From positions 289,192 through 353,191 of the forward strand of contig JAQFVV010012978.1 in the NCBI GenBank assembly GCA_028023455.1: a stretch of 64,000 nucleotides of DNA, in the 5' to 3' direction. The position numbers and the translations under genes are program-made. Position 1 is the stretch's first letter. The number at the start of each line of letters is the position of its first letter. The DNA comes from Epiperipatus broadwayi (lineage: Eukaryota; Onychophora; Udeonychophora; Euonychophora; Peripatidae). The notes beneath the pieces are model-generated. The model searched no databases, was not told the DNA's origin, and saw only the letters and a list, made by a program, of their open reading frames with translations. This document shows positions 37,498 to 50,600 of the stretch, in pieces.

Positions 37498-37987
37498 AAT
37501 TACCTATTGATGTAATACAAGAGTAGCCTAAATTATTTTATCAAATGCAGTAAGTATTAAGAATTGTCGTTATAATGCAGCAGTTCATAATTGTGAATCA
37601 ATATTCTTATGCAAATTTTTAACATATTTTTATTACAAACATGAACAACTTTAATTTTTTTAACCAAAGAATTCTAATACTTCTATCATTTTGATTGTAA
37701 ACTTGGGGTTAAAATTTGGAATGATTCAAATGCTGTTATGTAAAAAGTTTATATAATTCAAAATGATTGTTATTTTTATTTTTTTTTTGTTTCAATATTT
37801 TGTGCTATCAATGTATTTTTTTTTTTTTGCTCAAAAGTTGCATTATGTAATAAAGTTATATAAAAGATTTTCAAAACTGATTTTATTTTGTTAAATTTTT
37901 TTAGAATTTTAAAAGATTTAAAATTTTTAATTCATAATTTACTTAAATTTATTTGTTTTTGGTTAATTACTTTCTCTTCAAAATCAG

Positions 37988-38100
37988 GAGTTTATAAGAA
38001 GTTTGAACCAGAAATATCAGAGCTAGATTTAATCCGAGGACTTTACGCTCCAGAATCTAACATGCTTCCTTGTATTACATCACATGGGGCTTTGCATTGA
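37988..38100 (+). CDS. Candidate alternative terminal exon or gene relic
   Basis: After CTCTTCAAAATCAG an open stretch encodes VYKKFEPEISELDLIRGLYA, then a further 17 residues and TGA at 38098-38100. Composition is protein-like and it is phase-compatible with exon g (phase 1), so splicing would be in frame and end the protein. The peptide does not resemble WDR75. It could be a cryptic terminal exon, an exonised repeat or chance. Confidence 0.25.
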
Positions 38101-38703
38101 TTTATTTTCATTTTCTTTATTTAACTCCGATGCAAGATAGTTGAGAAATTCTTTATACAAAACATTTTTTAATTGCAGTTATCTCTTGTATCTGAGATCA
38201 TTTGGTTTTTTGTTATGTTCTTATGATGAAAGTGGAGAATATAAAAATTGAATATTGGAATTAATGAAACAACTTTTATTTAATTAAGATAGAAGAAAAA
38301 AAAAATGCATCAGTGATGGGAGAAAGGTATTGTTGTAGTAAATTGGGTTTGAGAAGACAAGAAGATGTAGATGTATTTATAATGGTATAAAAAGTTTTCA
38401 GAGGGAATAAATGTTTAATTTGGTCATTCACCCAGGTCAAAAGGCCAATGCAAAGAAATCTCTGACTTTATCTAAGGAGAAGTCATTTCACATCACATTA
38501 TATTGTGTCATAAAATATGTTTAACTTATTATTATTTTTGGATTATTAATATAATAATACCTATATTTTTGACTAAATCTCACTTGTCTTAGTAGTTTAA
38601 CAGCTATTACTAGAAAGACTGGTTATCTAGGTCTTTAGTTGCCATTATCTAAATTATAGCTTGTGAGATATTACTATTATACTATTAACAAGTGTCCACA
38701 CTT

Positions 38704-39004
38704 AAAACATGCAAAACTCTCCATCTATATTGCCACTCAATGCAAGCCAGAGTAATCAATGGATGCCAGAAGGCTTGTGCATAAAAGCCCCATTTAGTGC
38801 CTATTCATCCAAGATCTAAGATCTAGGTGAAGTGCTCTCAGATCCAAGGCTCCTCACTGATGAAGGCCACAATCCAGAAACTAGTTTGGGGATATTGGAT
38901 GAGTAGGCACTAGATGGGGATTTTATGCACAAGCCTTCCGGCATCCATTGATTACTCTGACTTGCATTGAGTGGCAATACGTATGGAGAGTTTTGCCTGT
39001 TTTA
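38704..39004. mobile_element. Fold-back MITE, arms ~110 bp
   Basis: The arms 38704-38812 and 38898-39004 are near-perfect inverted copies: GCAAAACTCTCCAT at the left, ATGGAGAGTTTTGC at the right, AATCAATGGATGCC and GCACAAGCCTTC-type blocks inside. A half-copy of the terminus lies at 40425-40480 and a relative at 14287-14409. It is less than 300 bp upstream of WDR75 exon h. Confidence 0.85.
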
Positions 39005-39291
39005 ACAACAGTTGTAAGCAAGCAGCTGAAAACTATATGCACACACATATATTGGTATGAATATTTTCGTGACTAAAAAACATTATTTTTGATTATTTGA
39101 TGGAAAGCTCTATGCATAGACTTGCCTAAAAATTATCATGATTAGATTTACTTTAAAATTATCTTGATTAGATTTACCATATGCTGGAAATGGAGCAGAC
39201 CAAATCTAATTAAGATGATTTTAAACCAGCCTGTCAAGTAATCATCAACAATCACACATATGTGTCTATGTAAATATGTTGTTTATTTTAG

Positions 39292-39485
39292 GTATTCTAT
39301 TGGTCGATTCTGACAAAGGTATTTGCCAAATATATCAAAGTTTTTCACAAGATTGCACTGCAAAACGTAAAGAATGCATTCCAACAGGATTTGTATATGA
39401 TCCCCGTTTGCGAGCGATAGTGTGCAATGGTAAAGTCGGTCATTTACAGTTTTTCTCAGTGCAAGAAGACAAGCTTCTTTTCTGT
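39292..39485 (+). CDS. WDR75: WDR75 internal exon h
   Basis: The acceptor is TTATTTTAG. It completes the serine codon of exon g. It encodes ILLVDSDKGICQIYQSFSQD, then VYDPRLRAIVCNGKVGHLQF and FSVQEDKLLF. Vertebrates have LMIDPRTKALVLNGKPGHLQFYSLQSDKQLY here, so identity is clear. Two donors are possible: GTATGT after 39485 (phase 0, better consensus) or GTGTAT after 39483 (phase 1, which would allow the conserved Y). No later exon is recognised, so the C-terminal half is outside the window or hidden in the last 24.5 kb. Confidence 0.9.
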
Positions 39486-41780
39486 GTATGTACACCTTTT
39501 TTTTAAAATCATTTTACTAATTGATATACTGTTATAGTTTTAAAAACAAATTGAATGCAATATAATTTTTAAATTAAGGTATAATTGTTAATTTTATACA
39601 TTTATAAATATGTATAATGTTGTCTATCAACTTCTGCTGCTAAACCTGTTTTACAAAGGATTTTTTTTCAAAAAGATAGTTTGTTATAGTTTATCCATGC
39701 TGAAGCGTTATTTATGTCAAATTCAGTAGTGTATAAAGTGGGCCTTTTATTACAGAGTATAAATTTAAAACCTAATAATGCTAAAGACCTATAGGCAAAG
39801 AACAACTTTATATTTCATATGAATTTATAGATTTCTCTATAAAAAAGAAACTTGATAAGATGCTTTTAGTTTGGTAAAATCCTGCAGATTTTTCTGGAGG
39901 TATAAAGTTTGGATTTGATTAAAAATTTATAGCAAGTAAAGTTATTGTTTAAATTAAAAGAAAATGATTATGAAATTTTAGTATATCTGCTAAAAAGCAG
40001 GTGAAACATGCCATCTCAGTTTATATTCTTTTTGATTCTTTAGTATCATAGCTCTTTTCTTAGTGTATTTTATTCTTTATTCCTAAGTATATTTTTAGTT
40101 TAATTACTTTAATTCCATCAATATCAAATCTATTGTCATTTAATCTTTTCAACATTTTATTTGATTTATCTTCTTTTTCAGATCCTTATTTTTAGGATCT
40201 CCAATCTTTTCTACTTTTTAATTCTTCGACGTTTATTCCATATAAACAACACTCCCAATCAAGTATTTAGTTTAATTTTTGAAAACCACAAAATAACTCA
40301 CAAGCTATTTGATCATTTCTCAATTTTTCGTTTTTGAAAGTCTTATAAATAAAAGAAAAAAATTACTTGAATTTCATTAATTAAACCATTAAGCATCACA
40401 TGATCACCATCTCTTATACATTGATTACTCTGGTTGACACAAGATGGTACTACTGTATGGAGAGTTTTGCCTTGTTTAATTTCATTGATATTAAAATTTT
40501 ATTTATATTTAAATATATTTTAGTGTAGCATAAGAAAGGTAAAAGACAAAAGGCATGTAATCTTTATATCTGAAATGTAAATACTTTTGGTCAACTTATA
40601 GTTAATTAAAATTAAACTCTTAGCTATGAACAAACCTAAAATTTATGAAAAGAAAAATATATTTAAATATGCAAAAAAGAGATAACAAAATAACTTCACT
40701 TATCAATAAATTATTTTATTTATATCACTTTCAAGAAAGTATAGGTAAAGGATTGCTCAAATTTCATATTAATTAAATTATTATAATAGATAAAAATGAA
40801 GAAAACATAAAGGTTATTTTGCCTGGGGAAAACAAACTTATTTTGATTATCACCAATGTCACTGTTAGAGTTAATAAAGGAAAAGGAGAAATGCCTAGCA
40901 TATTGGTAATAATAGAAAAAGGATTTAAAATATTGTAATAATATAAATACATTATAACATTATATTTTTTTCAATAGCAAGAATAATTTAATAGGTAGTA
41001 TGTTAATATTGAGCAATTTAAGAATGTGAATTGATAAAAATGTAAGTATTATAATGAAAAATCATTTTATATCAAAAGTGGAAAAACTTTAAACTTATAT
41101 TTAAAAAAAGTTACACTTAATTAAAATAAAATATAATTAAAAAAAATACATCTTGTAAAGAGATAATCCTATAATAGAGAAAAATATTTATTAAATAGAG
41201 AAATGATTAAAGGAATTAAGGTATAAATTTGTTAATTGAGAAATAATATTGATTTTAGACAAACATGTTTTTATTTTGGCTTGATTGCTTCATTGGAGGA
41301 AAGATATAAAAGTGAGGAGTTTGAACATAAATAGTAATTCATCATAAAACACTATCTATTCATCTATTGAATCCAGATTTGGTTGTAATTGGGACTGAAA
41401 CTAGCAGAGAGCAATAATCAAGTCCACATTGCAATGAACATACATGGGAAACATGAAAAGTGTAATAACATAATGTTGAAGCAGAAAATCATTCTTTTTC
41501 AATGCAATAAATTACTTGCAACACCTAGCAGGAGCTTCCAGATTGAATAAAACCCAAATGCCCTATTGCCGATCAATCTAAAGATGTCTTTTTATTTGTG
41601 GAAGTGAGTAACTGATGCCTTCATATTCTTGAATCTCGGTACCTTTTTTTTTTTAGTATTGCAGAATTGACCTCTAAAATTTTCAGTAAGTTTGATTAAT
41701 CTAAGATATTTCTCTTATTTTTAAATATATATTTGCTATTTTTTTTTAAAAATTAATATAATGTATATTTATTATAATTC
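39486..41780. other. Presumed WDR75 intron, AT-rich
   Basis: No exon or element is recognised except a half-copy of the 38.7-kb MITE terminus at about 40425-40480 (GATTACTCTGG…GTATGGAGAGTTTTGCC). Confidence 0.45.
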
Positions 41781-41781
41781 A

Positions 41782-41879
41782 TGAATTAATAATTTTATTT
41801 TTGTATGTGTATTGATATTTGTATTTTTGGTGAATTAATAATTTTATTTTTGTATGTGTATTGATATTTGTATTTTTGG
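41782..41879. repeat. Exact tandem duplication, 49 bp x 2
   Basis: The unit beginning TGAATTAATAATTTTATTTT occurs at 41782-41830 and again at 41831-41879 without a mismatch. The identity indicates a recent duplication. Confidence 0.95.
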
Positions 41880-41999
41880 TCAAAGATAACTCCTGAATTT
41901 AATTGGCGATGAATGACGGAAACTTTTATCAGTTTTTCTCTCATTGTGCATTTTCCTCAAGTTTTGGCTCTCCTTCCAAAATCCAGTGCTTGTAATAAA

Positions 42000-42450
42000 C
42001 ATAGAATTAAACTCAAATGGAGGGCTTTTGATAGAAATAATTTAGTATTGAAAGGAATATGTCTATGTGCTTAAAAGGGAAAGTTTTTAATTATTTTGAA
42101 AATCAGTGTTTACTTAAGAGATCTGAGGTTTGAATACTTAATACAACAGCAATATACAAATTACAGTTTTCACAGAGAAATGTGAAGAATATATGTTGGT
42201 ATCAAGAAAAGGGATTTTAAAACAAAATGTATGGAAATATATGAATGAGAAAATAAACACATAATGACATCATTCAAAGAATTAAAAGACTGAATTGGAG
42301 TTTGATATGTGAGATGAATGAATGAAATAAAGAAAATTGTTGGAATGATATAGAAAAAGAAGCTATAAATCAGAGGATGAATTAATTTTGAAATAATTTT
42401 TATTCTTCAATGGATGAATAGTAGGTGAAAATTATGATGATGAATATTAT
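42000..42450 (+). mobile_element. RTE-type LINE, copy F (C-terminal remnant)
   Basis: The order of segments around 42015-42120 (GGAGGGCTTTTGATAGAAATAA…), 42170-42240 and 42260-42380 follows the C-terminus of the other RTE copies. KRLNWSL-like sequence is near 42285-42305 and ends with the GATGAAT…-type tail. Heavily decayed. Confidence 0.55.
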
Positions 42451-43080
42451 GTTAAATATCGTGTGAAAATTATATATTGTGCAAAAATTAAAATTAGAAG
42501 ATATGGTGCAGCAAAAGAGGTATTGATAATGAGATAAAGAGATATAAAGTATTTGATGTACTTTAGGAAATATAGTAAAGTGGAGGTTTGGATTTGGTTG
42601 TGAACAGAGAAAAGCTTTTCAGATATCTTGGTTCAACAATGGATGAAGTGTAATAATTAATTTCTAGAATATGAGAAGGATGGAAAAATTAGAAATGGCT
42701 GGTATATTATATGAAAGGAGAATATATATATATGAATTGTATGGAATGAAAATTCTAATTTTGAAAAGAAATAAAAATTAATAGAATGCAAATGGGGTTG
42801 AGAATATGGAGGTGGATGTATGAAATATCAAAAAATGGGCTGAATTGGGAATAAATATCTAAAAACCAGTGAAATTAATAGATATGTAAAATTCATTGGG
42901 CAAGATTTGAGATAATTCAGAAATGTGATTAGAGATTTACTTTCACACAGCGAGTGTTTAGGAAATTAAAAGAAAATAATAAAGAAGGCCTAAAGAAAAG
43001 AAAACTGATTGGATAAGAACATTAATAGTATGGATAAATAAAGTTTTGACAGGAGTTTATACTTAAAATCTACTTAGAAA
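42451..43080 (+). mobile_element. Second LINE lineage, C-terminal remnant
   Basis: Near 42620-42650 the translation reads RYLGSTMDE, followed by ISRI-EGW, MAGILYERR- and MQMGLRIWRWMY-like segments. This order (KYLGS…I.AGW…RM.RWM.G) is found after the RT domain in a LINE branch with C-termini different from the WSWAGHIARR type seen elsewhere in the window. Stops are frequent. Confidence 0.5.
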
Positions 43081-43399
43081 TTGAAGCAGATACATGAATA
43101 TATAAGTAAACATTTAATTTTGAAAATTAATATTATAAGTAAAAGTAATAAATGCATCCCAACAATTGTAAATAAAAATTTACAAAATAAAAAGAAAGTT
43201 AGGTATTCATTGTTATGCAGTCAACGTTATATTTATAAAATTTATATGAAATACTATTGTTGAGAGAATAATTTTATAATCTTAGATGTCAATCCAAATA
43301 ACCTTAAAAATGTTAAAATAAAATAATTGACATTAGTGTCTAAATCAATGTAAAATTGAAATTAAATAACATGCATATTTTGTAGTAAAGGAATTTACA

Positions 43400-45500
43400 G
43401 TTCATCTATTTCATGATTTATCTAATCTATATATTAAATCTGCACATTTTAATACCTTTCAACCCATTGTTTTTCTTGACATCTCCACATAATCAAATTA
43501 AATATTATTTTTATTAATCTGTTTTCATATTTATATTGCAACTGTCCAAATATATTAATTTGCTTTTAATATTTTTCATTAATAAAAAAAAGTCATTCCC
43601 TTCATTTCATCTTGAATCACCTAATTTGCTATCCACAATTCACTACCCAATGCATTATCTATCTATTACTAAAAATTTCTGAATTTCCTGACTGATTATT
43701 TCCAAATTTAAAGCAGGTCAAAAAGCAATTCTACATATCTCATTATATATGGGAAGCATGCAAGATTTTAATTAATCTCATTTTTTTTTCTTTTCAAAGT
43801 AATTTCAACTATTATTTATCAGGTGCCTAAATATCTATACTCATTCATTTTTTGAAGCGACAGTATTTTCTATTTTCCAGTTTTATGCTTCCCATTAAAT
43901 ACAAGGTCTTTAATTTTTTTTTTTCATTTAATTAAATTTTCATACTTCTTTCTGTCTCTCCACACTTTTCTAATTACGATCATTACTCCTATCCTTAATC
44001 TTTCTATCCCAACCTCCTAATACCTTGCATACAAAATATATAATAAAGATGATAGTAGACATACTTATTTTAAAACAATTTTTACATTTAATTTCCATTG
44101 ATTTTCTATCCCCTAATTGATACTTAAAAATATCCTAGTAAAGACTCTTATCATTCTTAATAATTCATTTTATTCATTCTATCATAAGTCTTTTTTAAAA
44201 AAATTTAAAAATGCAGTAAGTAATGATTTATTTTCCAACTTAAGACATTTTAATTAAATTAGATACAATGAATAAATTATTACCTATCAAAAATGCATTC
44301 TGATTCTTTTTCATAATTTCATTATCTTCCATGCAGCTTCTTTAAGATATATGTAAATAATTTGTAAACTGGAAGTTATTTCTACTAGTCTACAGTACAA
44401 TCTTAAAACCTTTTTTCTTTCCATTATGTAATAATCTACTTTTTACATTCTTCTATTTATTTGGAATTATATTAGTAATCATAATTTTATTAAAACTTTA
44501 TTTTAAACCAAGTCTTGCATTTTCATTGTCACTACCATATAACCTAGTCCTCTTGCTTTTTCTCAATCTATGTATTTTTCAATTCCTTACCTACCACATT
44601 ATCCATTTTCTCTTACATTAAGCTTTTATTAGAGAGCTTTCTTCATCCATAGGTTTTATAATAAATTTATCAAATATTTTTTCTTCATATTTTTTTATCC
44701 TCTTCTTTCTGCATTTAACAATATAATGTCTTTGTTTTTTTTTTTTTTATATAAAGTAAAATATTAATCTGAAATTCCTGGTAATCAGATTAGTGTTTGT
44801 GAATTTTTTTGAATTTCAAGAATAATTTTTATTTTTATTTTCTCATAAAACAAAATTCTGAAAAAAAAAAAGAAAAAAAATTTACTTCAATTAGGCTTAA
44901 TAATTTATAGCTATTTACTTTAATTATATTTGCAAATGTGCCTATAAACATTTATGTTAAAAGATTAAAGATCACTTTTAGTATTTTGTTTGGTTTAATA
45001 GAAGTTTTTAAATAATAATTATTTGAATTAATGTTTTGCTATCTATATTTCCAAAAATTTTCAAAACTCTCCTTACTAATACCATTCTATTCTAGCTATT
45101 TTTTTTTCTTATGAATCTATCCCATCCAACCTGTAACTGTTTATTTCTTACAGTCACTTTATAAATTTCTTTATGCCTTTATTTTTTAACACTTTTCTCC
45201 ATTTTCTCATATTAATTCTATTGGTTCTAAATAAATATTCATTTGTAATCTTCTTCATGATGTCTTTGTACTTTTAAAATCATCGACTTTCATAATTGTT
45301 TCTTAAATACTATTAAACCAACTCATCTTAACTTCATTGCTTTGTACTTTTAAAATCATCGACTTTCATAATTGTTTTTTAAATACTATTAAACCAACTC
45401 ATCTTAACTTCATTGCTTATTCCCCATTCATCCCTCTTAACCATTCTATAAATGTCATTATATAGCCTTTCAGATATTTTTCATTCTACCATCATAAAAT
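43400..45500 (-). mobile_element. Decayed LINE with RT remnant (minus strand)
   Basis: On the minus strand, near 44150-44200, a KTYDRMNKMNY-like peptide resembles RT motif A (EKAYDRVNR). Near 44020-44080 an MSTIIFIIYF-like peptide resembles the segment after motif B (MSPLLFNIYI). Spacing and order fit a LINE RT, but stops are numerous, so this is a weak call. A 76-bp tandem duplication lies inside (45265-45416). Confidence 0.4.
45265..45416. repeat. Tandem duplication, 76 bp x 2
   Basis: The unit starting TTTGTACTTTTAAAATCATC is repeated at 45265-45340 and 45341-45416 with a single C/T difference. Confidence 0.95.
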
Positions 45501-45606
45501 TATGATCTCTACTACATCTTTTTTTTTTCTTTTTCATCAAGTTTTTTAATTTATTTTATTCTTTTTAATTCCTTTTTATTTACTGACAACTATATATTTC
45601 ACTTGG

Positions 45607-47602
45607 CTGCAGAGAGGAATTAGCTGTTAACTGAAAGGAGATCCTTTGATATCTTCTTGCAGACTTTAAAGGAATCGAGCAGTGCAAATTCCTATTTGTC
45701 CACTCCATATGTTTTTGTCATAGCAGTTGTTCTTATTATGTGATTAATCATATATGAACATGGATGGGTTGCTCACGAACACAAATTAGCCAGCATAGTG
45801 AGATTATTGGTTGTTTAACTCTGAATTTAAGATCGAGAAACACCATAGTCTTTTTTCTCAGTTGCCTAATAGCTCTTAACTGTAATCAGTTGAGTTTTCT
45901 TGAACACAGAATGAGTGCATATGTGAATGAATTTTTTTTCTAATAGATATTTACAATCATGCCAAACAAAAAAATAAATTATATCCCTTAATATCAGTAG
46001 GCTGTAAAGCCATCAGCCAAGGCAGTTGTTGGGGGCCAAAGGCAAAGAGTGCTAAAAATCCCTGATAACAGAGCCAGGCTGACCTTTGATGATGACCCCT
46101 TTTTTAGGTACTTATAATTGCAGATCATTTTCAAGTGAAGGAAGATTACAAGAATTGGAAGAAGAACTATGTCATATTAAATGGGATAAGTTAGAAGAAA
46201 AGGTGAAGAGACAATTGATTTAAAAAGTGGACATGTACTGAACTCATTTATAAATAAAAAGTGATAGAACAACATTGTGGAGATTGATGGTATATCAAAC
46301 AGAGTGGCAAGATTAGTTATTCAACTTAATAGCAGATATCGAATGCAGATAATTCAGGTTTATGCCCCAACAAGTTCTCATTGTGATGGTGAAGTAGAAG
46401 ATTTTTATATGGATGACTTATGATCAGACAAAACAACATTTTAATATTATCACGGATGATTTTATTGCTAAAATTGGTAGACAATTGAAAGATGAAAGTG
46501 CTGTAGGTAAATTTGATTATAGTGATAGAAATTAAAGAGCTCATAGACTTATGGAATTTTCAGAAAAAGAAAAACTTTATATTATGAATTCTTCTTTTGA
46601 GAAAAATGTTAAATGGTAATGAACATGGAAATATCCAAATGAAGGAACAGCAGATTGGACTATATTTTGACTAATAAATATATTTCAAGATTGTAATGCT
46701 CTTAATAAATTCGACACACAGAAAGTGATCATTGATTAGTGAGATGTAAGATAGATGTGTTGGACACTTAATAGAAGAGCAATACAGAGACTTCAGACCA
46801 CTCAAAGGAGTATGGAGAGATGTATGTTGGGAGTAACAAGAAGAGATCGAAAACGCAATGTATGGGTAAGACAACAAACAGGTGTTACTGACCTTATTGA
46901 AAAAATTAAAAGATTGAAATGGAGTTGGGCTGGACATATTGCTAGAAGAGATGATAATAGATGGACAATTGAAATTTTAAACTGGATTCCAAGAGATTGT
47001 AAAAGACCCAGAAAGAGACCACATGTGAGATGGATGGATGAAATAAGAAAATGTGCAGGGGTGTTGTGGAGAAGAGAAGCTAAAGATCGGAGAAGATAGA
47101 TTAAACTTGGAGAGACCTTCATCCTGCAGTGGATTGATAATGGTTGATGATGATGAAGATAGATGTTAATACAAAACTAGAGACAAATTATTTAGAAGAA
47201 CAATATTCATAGTTGATATTCCTAATCTTCAGAAACATTCTAATGAATTTAAATTATAAATTGTAAATCGTTTTCAAATATTGACAGATTTTGAACATGG
47301 TTCATATTTGAACAAAATAAATACGAAGATAACTGATACATATTTTAAAGACTGCAACATAGATAAGTGGTACAAAAAAGCAACAATTGTCCAGTAAAAT
47401 TTCTACTGAGAAGACAATTTATTAAGAAAAGAAGAAATGAAAATATATAAAAATGATGCATTAAGAAGAATTCAATATCTCCAATTTTGTAAAATGAAGG
47501 GAAAAAGAGTTATTGTAAGAAAATACAATTGTGAATTAGCAAGGAAAGGTGTAGATGACAATAAAAATCTCAAGAGTGTAAAACAACATCTTGATATTGT
47601 AA
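45607..47602 (+). mobile_element. RTE-type LINE, copy D (5' leader to linker), with nested RTE
   Basis: It starts with the same 5' leader end (TGCAGA…TTAACTGAAAGGAGA) as copy A. The leader is followed by KAVVGGQRQ-like sequence near 46015-46060 and the endonuclease domain at 46130-46740. A younger RTE insertion interrupts it at 46759-47155. It then continues through the linker to about 47602 (ACAACATCTTGATATTG), where the collinearity with copy B stops. Confidence 0.8.
46759..47155 (+). mobile_element. 5'-truncated RTE nested in RTE copy D, 11-bp TSD
   Basis: The 397-bp insertion is flanked by AAGATAGATGT at 46748-46758 and 47156-47166. It carries the RTE C-terminus in one open frame (to 47099): SMERCMLGVTRRDRKR, then LKWSWAGHIARRDD, then RPHVRWMDEIRK. 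The 3' tail GGTTGATGATGATG ends in the trinucleotide repeat typical of RTE ends. A 5'-truncated copy with target duplication is what target-primed reverse transcription produces. Its uninterrupted frame and intact duplication make it the youngest RTE copy here. Confidence 0.93.
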
Positions 47603-50600
47603 TGGTATGAAAAGTAGAGCTGCTTTAACCTAACCAAGAGATGCAGGTAGAGGGGGTTTGAACCTCACCTACTTCTCCAGATTTCTACTAAGCGACTTAC
47701 TCCCCAAACCTCACTAGAATTTATTCTTAATGTATGCCCGGTGGTCAGGGAGAAATGAGATCCCAAAGGGGAATTTTAACAAAGAAAAATCAGGTTTAAA
47801 CTATTTAATGAAAACACAGACAATATATAATTAGAATGACAATTTGAAGACTAAATAGTAAAAAAAATGTTGCAAGTTATTTTCTTGCATCTACAAACAT
47901 AGATAGGTATAGATATACATTAGTAAGATCCATTTAATGTATTTTAAACAATTGTATTGTAATTACATAACAATACCATACTTAGCAAACAACTGGGTGC
48001 TTTGCTTTAAAGGAGAGAGACAGAAAAACATAACTCTAGGATGAAATTACAAAAATGGATAATTGGTTAAACTAGTTAAATAGATTAAGGCCATGTTCCA
48101 ATATAGCCTACATTTAAACAACAAAGTAAAGATAAATCCCCCAGTGGACATTTTTCAGATTTATCTAGTAATATTTTGAGCATATGATAAGGTAAGGTGA
48201 TCCAATTATGTGAGTTCGAAGTGAGTCTCAAATCACAAAGGTTTTATATATGGCTAACTTGAGGTCTGGATAGCACTCCGGGTCTAACACATAGAGAAAT
48301 GGAGCTCGTTCGCCTCAGCGTGATCCGAGCTCAGGGCCGGATAATAAGTGCTTGTATACCAGTAGTAATATTTGAAAAAGGGTCGAGATTCACTTTATCA
48401 TCAATGGCCATCACGGAGTGGTGTTAAGCTTATTAATCAGTAACGACAGCGACTATGGAGATATGCTGAGACACTCACGAATCATCGAGTAGCACAATAT
48501 AAGAGAAAATGCAGTCAAATGATTGTTAAACTTTTTAAAAAAAAAATCTTAAATGAAATGTACATATATGAAACAATATGACTTCAAAATTTTCTGAGAC
48601 TGAGGAAATATCCACTCTTAAAAATAATTATTACTTTACATCTTTTAAGCAACATTAATATATAAGATAGATATATTAATTAATAATTAATCACTATTTA
48701 ACTAGTTCATCCTTAGAGTTAATAAAGATTTAAGATTTTAATTTATATATATATTGTAACCGACGGTATTGTCGATTGCTGTGCTCCATTTAAATCTAAC
48801 AAAAAAGAAGGCCCAAAATATTGGTGCCAATTTGCAACTGATTAAATCGATGGATGAAGGTGATGGTTAGGATGATCAATTTGATCTGATAAAATTCTAA
48901 AATCCAATATAAATTAATCTGGTCTAGCTCAATCGGGTCGCCATTATATATTAAACCATCATAAAGCACAAATAATCTCTCTTAAAGTTTAATTTACTTA
49001 AGTTATATGAAAAATGAAGAAATAATGAGATTATCTGCTCCAGCCATCAACAAAACCGTCAACTACAATATAAATTGCATAGAGCGGTGAAATCAACTAC
49101 TATTGCCCTATACAATAATATAGGATTAGGCTAACACTTGATTGGCAATCTAATCAAAACCAATCCAATTAATAACTAATCTAGATTCCAATATATATAT
49201 TTTATTAGCCTGTTACTGTTATAGTACTTTAACTCTACTTTATTATTTAAAGGTACTGTCTTTATAACTTAATGGATAATTTTCTAAGTACCTGTAATAG
49301 CACTTTACAAAACATTGGTTTGCATACAGACATTATTTAAACGACAAAACAAAATAATAACTGAACCCCAAATATGCATATATCCATGTTAGCAAACGCT
49401 AAATATAAAGAGAAATACTCGCGTCAATAAACGATATACAATTCTTTCTACCTCAACCTATAATTAATAATTTTATGTGGACCTCAACTGGTTTTATTAT
49501 AGTTTTATAACACTTTGAAAATTTATACACTCATTTAAATGTTTAAACAAATTAATAGACGTCGATAGATTATCAATAAGTTACAAAATAATTTATAAAT
49601 ATCTCTCAATAAAATGATACTTAATTAATGCTTCGTTTAGGTTTTAAACTAAAATATTTCACTGGAGTTTAATATCAATACTCTATTAGCTCATTTCTAA
49701 TTTTACAATGTCCAATTATATTAATTAAAAATATATCGAGCTTCTCTTGGATGTTTATTCACTTGTGAATATTAATACAACTTGTTTGAAAACTTTAAAT
49801 AACTGAATAAAAAATTTTGATTGGCAACAATTAAAACACATGATTATATTTGATATTTCTATAAATGAAAATAATATTCAATTAAATCGGTCAATGAAGT
49901 TTATTCTCTTCATTTTATAGGAGTTTAAGAAATATTCAAACGAACTACTCCAAACCGAACGATAAAGTATAATCTATTTAGATTTTTATTACGGAATCAG
50001 ACAAACATGAAATGATTGTCTTTGTAATATTAATTAAGAGACATAACAATATAATAATATGGATATATAATATTCGAATGCAAATATAACTATGAAATTT
50101 ATATAGAAACAAAATAAAATATTAATAAGCAAAATATACCTTATCTTCTATTTCAATTCGCTTACCAAGCTGAGTTTGAATTCTGTTACCTAAGTTGCTC
50201 CGCCGTCTTACGCAATCCAAATAAAACAAAATAAGTAAACTAGTCTTGATATTTAAATTAACTCAATTTATTTAATTATAAAAAAGAAGATTGACAATAT
50301 TAATGATAGTATACATCCGAAATGTCTTTATATTTTAAATTGGTTGACTAAATAAAATAATCATGTTGCTATATGTATCTCTATATACGTGTTGCAAGAA
50401 CGTTAACGACACATACACAAAAAAAAAAAATGAATGAATAAATGATGGGAAAGGTTCTTAGATATTTTACTAAAAAAAAATAAAAATTTACATATACCCT
50501 ATACCAAAATGTGCAATAAGAGGGTATCAAAGTTTATTCGTTTATCAAAAATAATTACGGATAAATGAATATGAAATAATAACTATATTTGAGTCTTTCC

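Noticed and set aside
46802-47122. 106-codon minus-strand ORF
   Set aside because: It is antisense to the nested RTE C-terminal frame, which has clear family motifs on the plus strand.
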